Positions 27,651 through 35,957 of a stretch of 64,000 bases of DNA are shown here, piece after piece. The stretch is taken from the NCBI GenBank assembly GCA_002419055.1, contig DIFI01000013.1:62001-126000 (forward strand), in the 5' to 3' direction. Made by a program: the position numbers and the translations under genes. The notes below the pieces were generated by a model, which was not told the DNA's origin, searched no databases, and was given only the letters and a program-made list of their open reading frames with translations. The stretch comes from Peptococcaceae bacterium UBA5752. Its GTDB lineage: Bacteria > Bacillota > Dehalobacteriia > UBA4068. Position 1 is the stretch's first letter. Each line of letters begins with the position of its first letter.

Positions 27651-28850
27651 TTAACTGACTGAAATCTTATCTAATATTCCTGTCAAATGAGCCAAAACAA
27701 CACCATAGTTAGACATCGGCACACCTTGCATTTTGGCCCTTGATATGCGCGAAAGCACATATTTCCGGTTAAACATACATGCTCCGCATTGAATGATCAA
27801 ATCATAATCAGTTAAGTCTTTAGGATAATCGGTACCGCTGATAATATTGACAGTTAAGCCATTGCCAACGCGTTTACGCAACAGTTTCGGGAGTTTTTCT
27901 CGTCCGATATCTTCCGCCAAAGGTGCATGAGTACAGCATTCGGCAATCAATACTTTGGACTTTTCGGATAGACTGTCAATTGCTTTTGCTCCTAGAAAAT
28001 AGTAAGGCAAATCACCTTTGTAAGCCGCAAATAACACCGAAAAAGATGTCAGCATACTTGCTTGAGGCTTCTTTTCGTAAACCGTTTCAAATACCTGAGA
28101 ATCAGTGATAATCAGTTTTGGAGGCTTATTCATCAACGCCAATGCCTGATCAATTTTGTCGGTAGTAGCGCAGTTGACAATACACTTTTTATCAAGCAAA
28201 TCGCGTATTGTTTGTACCTGGGGTAATATTAACCGCCCCATGGGCGCCTGAATATCTTGCGGCATCACCAATAAAACCAAGTCACCTTCACCAACCAGAT
28301 TACCGGTGATGCTGGGCATATCGAAATCTTCCGGCATCAGTCGGATTAAAGCATACTTAAGTTCAGCGATACCGGTTTTATCCTTTGCGCTGACTTGAAG
28401 TGCATTTAAACCAGTATTTTTTTTAATAATCGTTTGCAGTTCTTGAATATTTGGAATGATATCTGCTTTACTGATGATCGGAATAATAGGTGTCTTTTTA
28501 TTCCTGAAATATTTATACCATGCCAATTCTCTTTCAATATCGCTGTCCGCAAAAAGCAACAGGGCAATATCTGTTTTATCGGCGGCGATTTGTGTTTTTT
28601 CTATGCGAATACTCCCAAGCTCACCAATATCATCAAACCCAGCAGTGTCGATTAATACGCAAGCTCCGATGCCATGGATCTCCATTGCCTTATAAACCGG
28701 GTCTGTTGTCGTACCGGGCAGACTGCTTACTATTGAAACATCTTGACCGGTAAAGGCATTGATCAAAGAGGACTTGCCGCTGTTTCTTTTGCCAAAGAAA
28801 CCGATATGCAAACGGTTGGCGTTGGGGGTTTCATTTAAAGTTTTTGTCAT
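27651..28850 (-). CDS. hydF: [FeFe]-hydrogenase maturation GTPase HydF
   Basis: A scaffold protein on which the 2Fe subcluster of the H-cluster is assembled before transfer to HydA; 399 residues. The GTPase domain has GKRNSGKSSLINAFTGQ (P-loop), PGTTTDP and IDTAGFDD; the ISKAD stretch is the NKxD equivalent. The cluster-binding domain near the C-terminus keeps CTHAP and, about 50 residues on, QCGACMFNR, the CxH...CxxC ligand set of HydF. It is the last gene of the TM1266-hydE-hydG-hydF operon, 14 bases after hydG. Confidence 0.96.
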   Translation of the reverse strand: MTKTLNETPNANRLHIGFFGKRNSGKSSLINAFTGQDVSIVSSLPGTTTDPVYKAMEIHGIGACVLIDTAGFDDIGELGSIRIEKTQIAADKTDIALLLFADSDIERELAWYKYFRNKKTPIIPIISKADIIPNIQELQTIIKKNTGLNALQVSAKDKTGIAELKYALIRLMPEDFDMPSITGNLVGEGDLVLLVMPQDIQAPMGRLILPQVQTIRDLLDKKCIVNCATTDKIDQALALMNKPPKLIITDSQVFETVYEKKPQASMLTSFSVLFAAYKGDLPYYFLGAKAIDSLSEKSKVLIAECCTHAPLAEDIGREKLPKLLRKRVGNGLTVNIISGTDYPKDLTDYDLIIQCGACMFNRKYVLSRISRAKMQGVPMSNYGVVLAHLTGILDKISVS

Positions 28851-28864
28851 AATGATTACCTCAT

Positions 28865-30283
28865 TTAGAATCTAAAGTCTCTTTTACCGGCGTTGATCTG
28901 GTTGATATCCTCCGTGGCTGTTTTCTTAACCTTTTGATTTGGTATCTTTTCAAGCTCTTTTTCAATCAGTCTATCGCCTATTTGTTTAGTATCCTTACTG
29001 GCATAATCTTCAAGATACTCTTTTAAGGTCATCAAAGCATTAGGATGACAGCAGTTCAGTATCTGCCCGCTCTTGCAAAGACTCATAAACCGATCGCCCG
29101 TTCTACCTTCCCTATAACAGGCAGTACAAAAACTGGGTATATAGCCTAACTGCATCAGCCATTTGACCACTTCGTCAAGCGTTCTTTTATCGCTGACATC
29201 AAATTGTTCCGATTTATCATCTTCGGCTTCCGGCTCATAATAACCGCCTACGCTGGTACGTGAGGCACCGCTGACCTGTGAGACGCCTAGTCTGATTACC
29301 TTTTCTCTAACAGACTGGCTTTCACGGGTGGAAATAATCATGCCCGTATATGGAACAGCAATTCTGATACAGGCGCAGATCTTGGCAAAAATTTCGTCAC
29401 TGATGCCGTTATCAAAAACGTTGGGGTCGATATCGTCCGCATGTTTAATACGCGGTACACTGATGGTATGGGGCCCAACACCATGAACGGTTTCCAGATG
29501 TTCGGCATGCATCAGCAACGCCGTAAACTCATAACGGTACAGCTCCAGCCCGAACAAAACACCAAGGCCAACATCATCAATACCGCCTTCCATGGCTCTG
29601 TCCATAGCTTCTGTATGATAAGCATAATTATGTTTTGGCCCGGTTGGATGCAGCTTTTCGTAACTTTCTTTATGATAGGTTTCCTGAAACAGTATATAGG
29701 TGCCGATGCCCGCTTCTTTTAATTTACGATAATTCTCCACATTAGTAGCGGCAATATTAACATTTACCCGCCGAATGGCGCCATTTTTATGCTTAATGCT
29801 GTAAATAGTTTTGATACATTCCAATATATATTCGATCGGATTATTAACAGGGTCTTCGCCTGCTTCGATTGCCAGCCGTTTATGCCCCATATCCTGCAAC
29901 GCTGTTACCTCGCGGACAATATCATCCTGCGACAGCTTTTTACGAGCGATATGCTTATTTTTAAAATGATAGGGACAATAAACGCAGCCGTTCACACAAT
30001 AATTGGATAGATATAGCGGTGCAAAAATGACAATTCGGTTGCCGTAAAAATCTTTTTTCAACTGCTCGGCAAGATCAAAAATCTCTTTGACTTTAGCCGT
30101 ATCATCACAATCAAGCAATACTGCCGCTTCCTGATGGGTCAGACCTTTCTTTAACCTGGCTTTAGCAAGAATTTGGTCTACTAATTGTAAATCATTTTTG
30201 TTTTTTGAAGCATGCTCAAGCGTTGATAATACTTCCTGATGTTCAATAAACTCTTCTGCTTTTAGTGATTTGGGGTTATACAT
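28865..30283 (-). CDS. hydG: [FeFe]-hydrogenase maturation radical SAM tyrosine lyase HydG
   Basis: A radical SAM enzyme that cleaves tyrosine to give the CO and CN ligands of the H-cluster and p-cresol; 472 residues, the normal length. The SAM-cluster motif CxxxCxxC is in SNYCVNGCVYCPYHF. The C-terminal auxiliary-cluster motif is FCTACYREGRTGDRFM. The true start is ATG 30283 (MYNPKSLKAEEFI, the usual HydG N-terminus) after AAAGGA; the longer ORF from 30325 covers the ribosome site. It lies between hydE and hydF. Confidence 0.96.
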   Translation of the reverse strand: MYNPKSLKAEEFIEHQEVLSTLEHASKNKNDLQLVDQILAKARLKKGLTHQEAAVLLDCDDTAKVKEIFDLAEQLKKDFYGNRIVIFAPLYLSNYCVNGCVYCPYHFKNKHIARKKLSQDDIVREVTALQDMGHKRLAIEAGEDPVNNPIEYILECIKTIYSIKHKNGAIRRVNVNIAATNVENYRKLKEAGIGTYILFQETYHKESYEKLHPTGPKHNYAYHTEAMDRAMEGGIDDVGLGVLFGLELYRYEFTALLMHAEHLETVHGVGPHTISVPRIKHADDIDPNVFDNGISDEIFAKICACIRIAVPYTGMIISTRESQSVREKVIRLGVSQVSGASRTSVGGYYEPEAEDDKSEQFDVSDKRTLDEVVKWLMQLGYIPSFCTACYREGRTGDRFMSLCKSGQILNCCHPNALMTLKEYLEDYASKDTKQIGDRLIEKELEKIPNQKVKKTATEDINQINAGKRDFRF

Positions 30284-30339
30284 ATGCTTTTTTCCTTTCT
30301 TTTGAGTCAGATTATTCTTCCTCATTAGTAAATTAATAA

Positions 30340-31380
30340 TTAGTCCAATTTATAGTCGCCTCTGGAAACTACCAATTTGTAACCGATACTATCCAGCCGC
30401 TTTTGAATTATCATCAAGTAATCATCAGCGTTATCAACGACATAAGTTTTATTATCATATAAAAGGTATTTTTCTCTCACCTCCGGTGGCGATAAATTGA
30501 GCATTATTACATTGGCTCCCGCAAGCATGCCAAGTTTGTAACCATCATGCTCGATCGTATTGAGCGCTGTTGTCGCGGGCAGCAAGACGCGTGGATTGAT
30601 CAGACGGATAATACTTAGCAATTTCAGGGTTAAATCAAGAGTACCAGCATGATGCTTGGCAAAAGGCGTATGCTGATGTGGTATGAACGGTCCAATTCCT
30701 ACCATCTGTGGTTGAAAGTCTTTGATAAACTGCAAGTCCTCCACCAAATTATCCAGCGTTTGATGGGGAGAACCGACCATAAAACCGCAGCCTACCTGGT
30801 AGCCAATCGATTTGAGATTATACAGACATTGTTTGCGGTTTTCCAAAGATAAATCCGGCGGATGCAATTTACTATAGTGAACGTCATTGGCGGTTTCATG
30901 TCTAAGTAAATATCGGTCGGCTCCGGCATCAAAATAAGCCTGATAACTATCATAACTTTTTTCACCGATCGAAAGCGTCACTGCACAATCGGGATAAGAC
31001 TTTTTAATAGAACTGACAATATCAACAATTTTATCATCAATATAGTAATTGTCTTCTCCACCCTGCAAAACAAATGTGCGAAAGCCAAGCTTGTAACCTA
31101 TATAGCAGCAATTGATAATTTGCTCTTTGCTCAGTCGATAACGCTCCGCTTTTAAATTACTTTTTCTAATACCGCAATAGTAACAATCGTTTTTGCAATA
31201 ATTGGTAAACTCAATCAGTCCGCGCATAAATACATCATGTCCGTAAAATACCTGACAAGCATTCCTTGCCTGCTCTGACAAATATTCTATAGTTATTTGA
31301 TCTGTACATGATAACAATGCTTTTAAATCATCAGCACATAATATCTGCTCTTTTTTTAATTTCTCAATTAAATTTTTCAT
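30340..31380 (-). CDS. hydE: [FeFe]-hydrogenase maturation radical SAM enzyme HydE
   Basis: A radical SAM protein, 346 residues, acting in synthesis of the H-cluster dithiomethylamine-bridged 2Fe unit. The SAM-cluster motif is FTNYCKNDCYYCGIR. The barrel also shows FVLQGGED, LRHETAN and GFMVGSPHQT, the usual HydE sequence signature. It starts nine bases after the TM1266-like gene and is followed by hydG. No hydrogenase structural gene (hydA) is in the window, so the enzyme it serves lies elsewhere. Confidence 0.95.
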   Translation of the reverse strand: MKNLIEKLKKEQILCADDLKALLSCTDQITIEYLSEQARNACQVFYGHDVFMRGLIEFTNYCKNDCYYCGIRKSNLKAERYRLSKEQIINCCYIGYKLGFRTFVLQGGEDNYYIDDKIVDIVSSIKKSYPDCAVTLSIGEKSYDSYQAYFDAGADRYLLRHETANDVHYSKLHPPDLSLENRKQCLYNLKSIGYQVGCGFMVGSPHQTLDNLVEDLQFIKDFQPQMVGIGPFIPHQHTPFAKHHAGTLDLTLKLLSIIRLINPRVLLPATTALNTIEHDGYKLGMLAGANVIMLNLSPPEVREKYLLYDNKTYVVDNADDYLMIIQKRLDSIGYKLVVSRGDYKLD

Positions 31381-31388
31381 ATCAGCAA

Positions 31389-31646
31389 TCAGTCTTGATT
31401 TCGTATATTTGAATACGCAGTCTTAACAACGATCCCTGGAAGCTTTCCTATTTTACCCGATAAAGCGCTGATAATATCCTGTGGAGCATCAATCGCGATG
31501 CTGATAATACTGATATCTCTTTTATGATAAGGAATACCCATTCTTCCGACTATATATTGTCTGTAATCGGGGAAGATGTTGTTGAGCTTTTCGATTGAAT
31601 CTTGATTTTCAACGATGATAGAAATTACGGCAATTCTTAATTCCAA
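31389..31646 (-). CDS. TM1266-family putative iron-only hydrogenase system regulator
   Basis: An 85-residue ACT/NikR-C-like protein. LRIAVISIIVE, the central VGRMGIPYHKRDISIISI and ISALSGKIGKLPGIVVK match the small family named after Thermotoga TM1266, which is found next to hydrogenase maturation genes. Its ligand is unknown. The start is TTG 31646 with GAGGTG six bases upstream; a GTG at 31655 is part of that site. It is the first gene after the leader and terminator at 31676-31850, so it would be the first product of the controlled transcript. Confidence 0.82.
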   Translation of the reverse strand: MELRIAVISIIVENQDSIEKLNNIFPDYRQYIVGRMGIPYHKRDISIISIAIDAPQDIISALSGKIGKLPGIVVKTAYSNIRNQD

Positions 31647-31675
31647 AATAAACACCTCGAATCTTTAAATTATAA

Positions 31676-31709
31676 ATAAAAACCCTTTGTCTTATTTAGG
31701 CAAAGGGTT
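31676..31709 (-). terminator. Terminator between ilvB and the hyd operon
   Basis: A 9-base-pair stem (31681-31689 with 31701-31709), an 11-base loop and TTTATTTATAATTT on the minus strand. It lies 30 bases before the first start codon of the hyd operon and may act as a conditional terminator. Confidence 0.85.
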
Positions 31710-31850
31710 AAATATCAGCTAATGTTTGCATCAAATGCAAACACCTCAAATATATTCTCGCCTTGCAGTTCGGAACGAATCCTTGCCTAATCAGAACGAT
31801 ATTTTATATTGTTGCTTATGAGCAGAAATCTCTTTTCACTTGCATAATTA
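31676..31850 (-). ncRNA. Candidate cis-regulatory leader RNA (attenuator) of the hyd operon
   Basis: The leader ends in a strong terminator: AACCCTTTG (31681-31689) with CAAAGGGTT (31701-31709) and a T-rich tail just before the first gene. Upstream is a perfect GTTTGCAT / ATGCAAAC hairpin at 31724-31742. The transcript also contains TTAGGCAA (plus-strand 31783-31790) that is fully complementary to TTGCCTAA (31696-31703), which begins in the 3-prime part of the first terminator arm. Pairing there would break the terminator. Two exclusive folds of this kind are the hallmark of transcription attenuation or a riboswitch. I do not recognise a known riboswitch class. Alternatively the terminator only ends the ilvDNB transcript. 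Confidence 0.5.
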
Positions 31851-31905
31851 TCATAACATAATTAACTAAATCTGTCCATAGCGATAGTTGTCTAATATTC
31901 AGTAA

Positions 31906-33579
31906 TTATGGCATCAACATTTCGTTGAGCGGTCTACCGTTTAAGACCATCGGAAAAACATAGTCTTTTTTGTCAATAATACAATCGATCAATACCGGCT
32001 GCGCGCTCGAAAATGCTTCTGTCAATATCGAATCAATATCTTCGGCTTTTTCCAGCCGGAATGATTGCCAGCCATAGGCCTCCGCCAGACGGCAGAAATC
32101 CGGGTTGCCATCCAGATCAACGGCATAGAAATTATCGTCGGGATAACTGACTTCTTCCAGTTGACGCACCATACCTAAACAAGAGTTATTAAATAATAAT
32201 ATTTTGATTGGCAGCTTTTGCGCATTAATCGTAGCCATCTCCGTTAAACTCATCTGCAGGCTACCGTCGCCGGTCACACAAACAACTTTTCTATCAGGTG
32301 CCGCCAGCTGCGCCCCAATTGCGGCCGGCAATCCATACCCCATAGTGCCAAGACCACCGCTGGTCAAGAAACAACCGGGAAAACAATGGCGATAATACTG
32401 GGCTACCGTCATTTGGTGCAACCCAACATCAGTAGTAATAATTGCATCAGACGGTAAAATATCAGACATTTTCTCTACAATTTGCCGCGGATTAATCTGA
32501 TCACTCTGTAACCTCCGTTGGAGATATTCGTTTTTACTCTTCAGCTCTGCTATTTCGGCTAATCTCTCTTGGTTATTAACTGCGCTTAATCTTTTAAGCA
32601 TATCTTCAATAACAGTTTTCACATCACCGACTATCGGTATATGTGAAGATACATTTTTGCTTATCTCAGCCGGATCGATATCAATATGAATAATTTTTGC
32701 CTTAGGTGCAAATTTCTCAACTGACGAAGTAACCCGTTCGTCAAAACGCACTCCGAGTGCTAATATCACGTCGGCATTACATAAACCATAATTCGCTGCC
32801 GGAAAACCGTGAACACCCGGCATACCTAAAAACAGCGGGTGTTCAAACGGGAATGCGCCCATACCCATCAAAGTGGTCACCACCGGCGCACTAATCCGCT
32901 CCGCCAATGTCAGTAACTGTTGATAGGCCCCAGTCAAATTAATGCCGCCACCTGCATAAATCAACGGACGCTTCGCTTTCAATAAAGCTTCACAGGCATG
33001 TTTTACCTGGATAGTATGACCTTTATAATTTGGTTTATAGCCGGGCAGCTCTAATTCATCAGAAAGCTTATCACCGCAAAAACCATTTGCTACATCCTTG
33101 GGAATATCTATCAACACCGGTCCCGGGCGGCCACTGGAGGCAATATAAAAGGCCTCCTTGACAACACGCGGAATATCATCGGCATCAGTAACAAGATAAT
33201 TGTGCTTTGTAATAGGCTGAGTAATGCCGGTTATATCAACCTCCTGAAAAGCATCGGTTCCAACCATTGAGGTATTGACCTGACCTGTTATCGCAACTAT
33301 CGGTATCGAATCAAGAAATGCATTAGCGATTCCGGTGACCAGATTAGTTGCCCCGGGACCGGAGGTTGCCATGCAAACGCCAACTTTTCGGCTGATACGG
33401 GCATAACCATTGGCGGCATGGGCAGCCGCCTGCTCGCCGCGCGTTAATACATGTTTAATATTAGATTTACTGAGGTTATTAAATACGGGCAAAATCGCAC
33501 CGCCGGGATAGCCAAAGATGACTTCGACTCCCTGCTGCTCTAAAGCACTGATCAGGATCTCAGCTCCTGTTTTAGCCAT
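31906..33579 (-). CDS. ilvB: Acetolactate synthase large subunit, copy 2
   Basis: A second ThDP-dependent acetohydroxyacid synthase catalytic subunit, 557 residues. It has FGYPGG, the catalytic Glu in RGEQAAAHAANGYAR, GVRFDERVTS and the ThDP motif TGDGSLQMS...NNSCLGMVRQLEE. The position that is Trp in copy 1 (E. coli AHAS II Trp464) is Leu here, which is expected to weaken preference for 2-ketobutyrate. Start ATG 33579 shares one base with the stop of ilvN (TAATG). The order ilvD-ilvN-ilvB, small subunit first, is the reverse of the usual one. Confidence 0.95.
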   Translation of the reverse strand: MAKTGAEILISALEQQGVEVIFGYPGGAILPVFNNLSKSNIKHVLTRGEQAAAHAANGYARISRKVGVCMATSGPGATNLVTGIANAFLDSIPIVAITGQVNTSMVGTDAFQEVDITGITQPITKHNYLVTDADDIPRVVKEAFYIASSGRPGPVLIDIPKDVANGFCGDKLSDELELPGYKPNYKGHTIQVKHACEALLKAKRPLIYAGGGINLTGAYQQLLTLAERISAPVVTTLMGMGAFPFEHPLFLGMPGVHGFPAANYGLCNADVILALGVRFDERVTSSVEKFAPKAKIIHIDIDPAEISKNVSSHIPIVGDVKTVIEDMLKRLSAVNNQERLAEIAELKSKNEYLQRRLQSDQINPRQIVEKMSDILPSDAIITTDVGLHQMTVAQYYRHCFPGCFLTSGGLGTMGYGLPAAIGAQLAAPDRKVVCVTGDGSLQMSLTEMATINAQKLPIKILLFNNSCLGMVRQLEEVSYPDDNFYAVDLDGNPDFCRLAEAYGWQSFRLEKAEDIDSILTEAFSSAQPVLIDCIIDKKDYVFPMVLNGRPLNEMLMP

Positions 33580-34082
33580 TATTCAGCCCCCTTCGCGTTT
33601 TTCGACTTAACGCCGCGTATCATGGCAATCTCGCCGGTACGTACCACTTCAGCAATACCAAAGGGCTTTAAAGCTTCCTCAAAAGCAAGAATTTTTTTCT
33701 CCCCTCCGGTAATCTCAACGATCATTGACATCGGCGAAAAATCAAGAATATGGCCACGGAATATATCTACAACTTGCATCAACTCGGCGCGGTTTTCGGG
33801 CGTTGGGATAACACGGAACATCGCCATACCCCGCTCGACGAATTCTTCGCCGGTGATATTATAAATCTTAATGACTTCTATTAATTTATGAAGCTGTTTT
33901 GTCACCTGCTCAATTGTTTTTTGGTCGCCTTCAACGACGATAGTCATCCGCGATATTTCTTTTTTATCGGTTGTGCTGACTGAAAGACTTTCGATATTGA
34001 AACCGCGACGACTGAACAACCCGGATACACGTGAGAGAACACCGGTCCTGTTTTCTACCAACACAGATAATGTATGCCTCAT
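33579..34082 (-). CDS. ilvN: Acetolactate synthase small subunit, copy 2
   Basis: A 167-residue regulatory subunit with an N-terminal ACT domain (LSVLVENRTGVLSRVSGLF, RRGFNIESLSV) and a second domain (ILDFSPMSMIVEITG, AEVVRTGEIAM). It lies between ilvD and the catalytic subunit, 29 bases after ilvD, and overlaps ilvB by one base, giving tight translational coupling. It is clearly diverged from copy 1 at 6835-7332. Confidence 0.94.
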   Translation of the reverse strand: MRHTLSVLVENRTGVLSRVSGLFSRRGFNIESLSVSTTDKKEISRMTIVVEGDQKTIEQVTKQLHKLIEVIKIYNITGEEFVERGMAMFRVIPTPENRAELMQVVDIFRGHILDFSPMSMIVEITGGEKKILAFEEALKPFGIAEVVRTGEIAMIRGVKSKNAKGAE

Positions 34083-34111
34083 AATTACCTCCTGATATTA
34101 GTGGCTAAAAA

Positions 34112-35770
34112 CTATTTGAGAGTAATTGCACCTTGCGCTGCAGAGGAAACGCGCTTGGCGTACTTGGCCATGTAGCCTTTAGTGATCTTTGGCTCCGGCA
34201 GCTTCCAAGCCGCTCTGCGCTTGGCAATCTCTGCTTCGTCAACTAACAACTGCAGTTTGCCTGCAGGTATATCTATATCAATCAAGTCTCCATCTTCAAC
34301 AAGAGCAATCAAACCGCCGTCCGCAGCCTCAGGCGAAACATGGCCAATCGAGGCACCGCGAGTCGCTCCGGAAAAACGTCCATCTGTGATCAATGCGACA
34401 CTGTCGCCAAGCCCTGCGCCTTGAACTGCCGATGTAGCCTGCAACATCTCTTTCATTCCAGGACCGCCTTTCGGACCTTCATAACGTAAAACTACGACAT
34501 CACCGGGTTTAATAGTACCATCAGCTACTGCTGCTATTACTTCATCCTCATCAAAGAAAACCCGCGCCGGACCCGTATGTTTCATCATTTCCGGCAAAAC
34601 CGCTGCCTTTTTAACTACAGAACCTTCTTCGGCAAGGTTACCCCATAATACAGCCAAACCACCGGCCACACTGTAAGCGTTTTCTTTTGATCTGATAACA
34701 TCATTATCCAAAACAGGTCGCAGGTTGTCTTTTATAGTGCCCCCGGCTACCGTAAGCTGCGAACTATCAATTAAACCGTTTTGATCTAATACATTAAGTA
34801 AAGCATAGATACCGCCGGCAGCATCTAAGTCCTGCAAATGGTAAGATCCGGAAGGAGCTATCTTACAGAGATGCGGCGTTGCTGCGCTGACCTGCTCCGC
34901 GCTCTTGAGCGTTATGGTTATGCCCACTTCGTGAGCTATCGCAGGTAAATGCAGCAGCGTATTAGTCGAACCGCCCATGGCCATATCAGTAACCAGCGCA
35001 TTATGGAATGCCGCTTCCGTCAAAATCTGAGACGGATGGATATCGTCGGCCAACAGCTTCATTATTTGCATACCGGCCTCTTTGGCCAGTCTCAGTCGCG
35101 CCGAAGCTATGGCCGGAATAGTGCCGTTACCAGGCAACGCCATGCCTAATGCTTCGCAGAGGCAATTCATCGAATTGGCGGTAAACATACCGGAGCAGGA
35201 ACCGCAGCCGGGGCAGGCGTTCTTTTCTAATTCCAAAACTTCAGCATTACTCATTTTACCGGCGCTGACCGCTCCTACCACCTCAAACATTGAGTTCAAA
35301 TCAAGTGTTTTACCCTTAATTTTACCGACCAGCATCGGTCCGCCGCTGACAAATATCGCAGGCAAATCAAGTCTGGCAGCCGCCATCAGCATACCGGGAA
35401 CAACCTTATCGCAGTTAGGGATAAAAACTAAAGCGTCAAATGCGTGCGCCATTGCCATTACTTCGCAGGAATCAGCAATCAGTTCGCGGCTACCCAACGA
35501 ATAGCGCATACCCATATGGCCCATGGTAATGCCGTCGCATACGGCAATCGCCGGAAACTCTACCGGCGTACCGCCGGCCATCCTCACCCCTGCTTTTGCG
35601 GCATCGGCTATCTGACGAAGATGCATATGACCTGGTACTATTTCATTAAACGAATTGACTACGCCAATCAGCGGTCTGTTTAATTCCTCTTCAGTAAATC
35701 CCAAAGCATAGAATAACGATCTATGTGCCGCTCTCACCAATCCTTGTTTCACTATATCACTTTTCATCAT
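34112..35770 (-). CDS. ilvD: Dihydroxy-acid dehydratase
   Basis: An Fe-S dehydratase of valine, isoleucine and pantothenate synthesis that converts dihydroxy-isovalerate to ketoisovalerate; 552 residues. Visible are FIPNCDKVVPGM and ACPGCGSCSGMFTANSMNC (cluster-binding cysteines), DGRFSGATRG and GHVSPEAADGG. A GAGGGTG ribosome site precedes the double ATG at 35770. It is the first gene of ilvD-ilvN-ilvB behind a near-consensus promoter. No leader peptide rich in branched-chain residues and no T-box was found, so control is probably at the promoter or at the palindrome at 35802-35822. Confidence 0.96.
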   Translation of the reverse strand: MMKSDIVKQGLVRAAHRSLFYALGFTEEELNRPLIGVVNSFNEIVPGHMHLRQIADAAKAGVRMAGGTPVEFPAIAVCDGITMGHMGMRYSLGSRELIADSCEVMAMAHAFDALVFIPNCDKVVPGMLMAAARLDLPAIFVSGGPMLVGKIKGKTLDLNSMFEVVGAVSAGKMSNAEVLELEKNACPGCGSCSGMFTANSMNCLCEALGMALPGNGTIPAIASARLRLAKEAGMQIMKLLADDIHPSQILTEAAFHNALVTDMAMGGSTNTLLHLPAIAHEVGITITLKSAEQVSAATPHLCKIAPSGSYHLQDLDAAGGIYALLNVLDQNGLIDSSQLTVAGGTIKDNLRPVLDNDVIRSKENAYSVAGGLAVLWGNLAEEGSVVKKAAVLPEMMKHTGPARVFFDEDEVIAAVADGTIKPGDVVVLRYEGPKGGPGMKEMLQATSAVQGAGLGDSVALITDGRFSGATRGASIGHVSPEAADGGLIALVEDGDLIDIDIPAGKLQLLVDEAEIAKRRAAWKLPEPKITKGYMAKYAKRVSSAAQGAITLK

Positions 35771-35801
35771 ATCACCCTCGGTTCTTTAACATTTTTTAAT
35801 A

Positions 35802-35822
35802 AGCGGCCGAACATCGGCCGCT
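35802..35822 (-). promoter_or_regulatory. Palindrome just downstream of the ilvD promoter
   Basis: A perfect 9-base-pair inverted repeat, AGCGGCCGA and TCGGCCGCT separated by ACA. It falls at about +12 to +32 of the predicted ilvD transcript. No T run follows on the minus strand, so a protein operator or an RNA-stabilising 5-prime hairpin is more likely than a terminator. Confidence 0.5.
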
Positions 35823-35840
35823 ATACTGGTATATATATTA

Positions 35841-35869
35841 ATAATACAATTTAGAGCAAATAATGTCAA
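35841..35869 (-). promoter_or_regulatory. Predicted sigma-A promoter of ilvD-ilvN-ilvB
   Basis: On the minus strand TTGACA (35864-35869), exactly 17 bases, then TATTAT (35841-35846). This is one of the best promoter matches in the window, about 70 bases upstream of the ilvD start. Confidence 0.75.
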
Positions 35870-35957
35870 TACCACTTACTTGCCCTAATAGTATCTATGA
35901 ATGTTTAAACTTGCTATTAACTCTGCAACAAACCTCAGCTAACAAAGCTTAAAATTT

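Noticed and set aside
27651..31646. In-frame TGA selenocysteine codons in selenium- or hydrogenase-related genes
   Set aside because: All visible frames are full length without internal TGA, so no selenoprotein is supported here.
31740..31860. tRNA-like or T-box features in the hyd leader
   Set aside because: No cloverleaf can be drawn and the T-box antiterminator consensus (AGGGTGGnACCGCG) is absent.
31838..31867. 8-codon frame (MQVKRDFCS) at the start of the hyd leader as a leader peptide
   Set aside because: There is no ribosome site and no run of regulatory codons.
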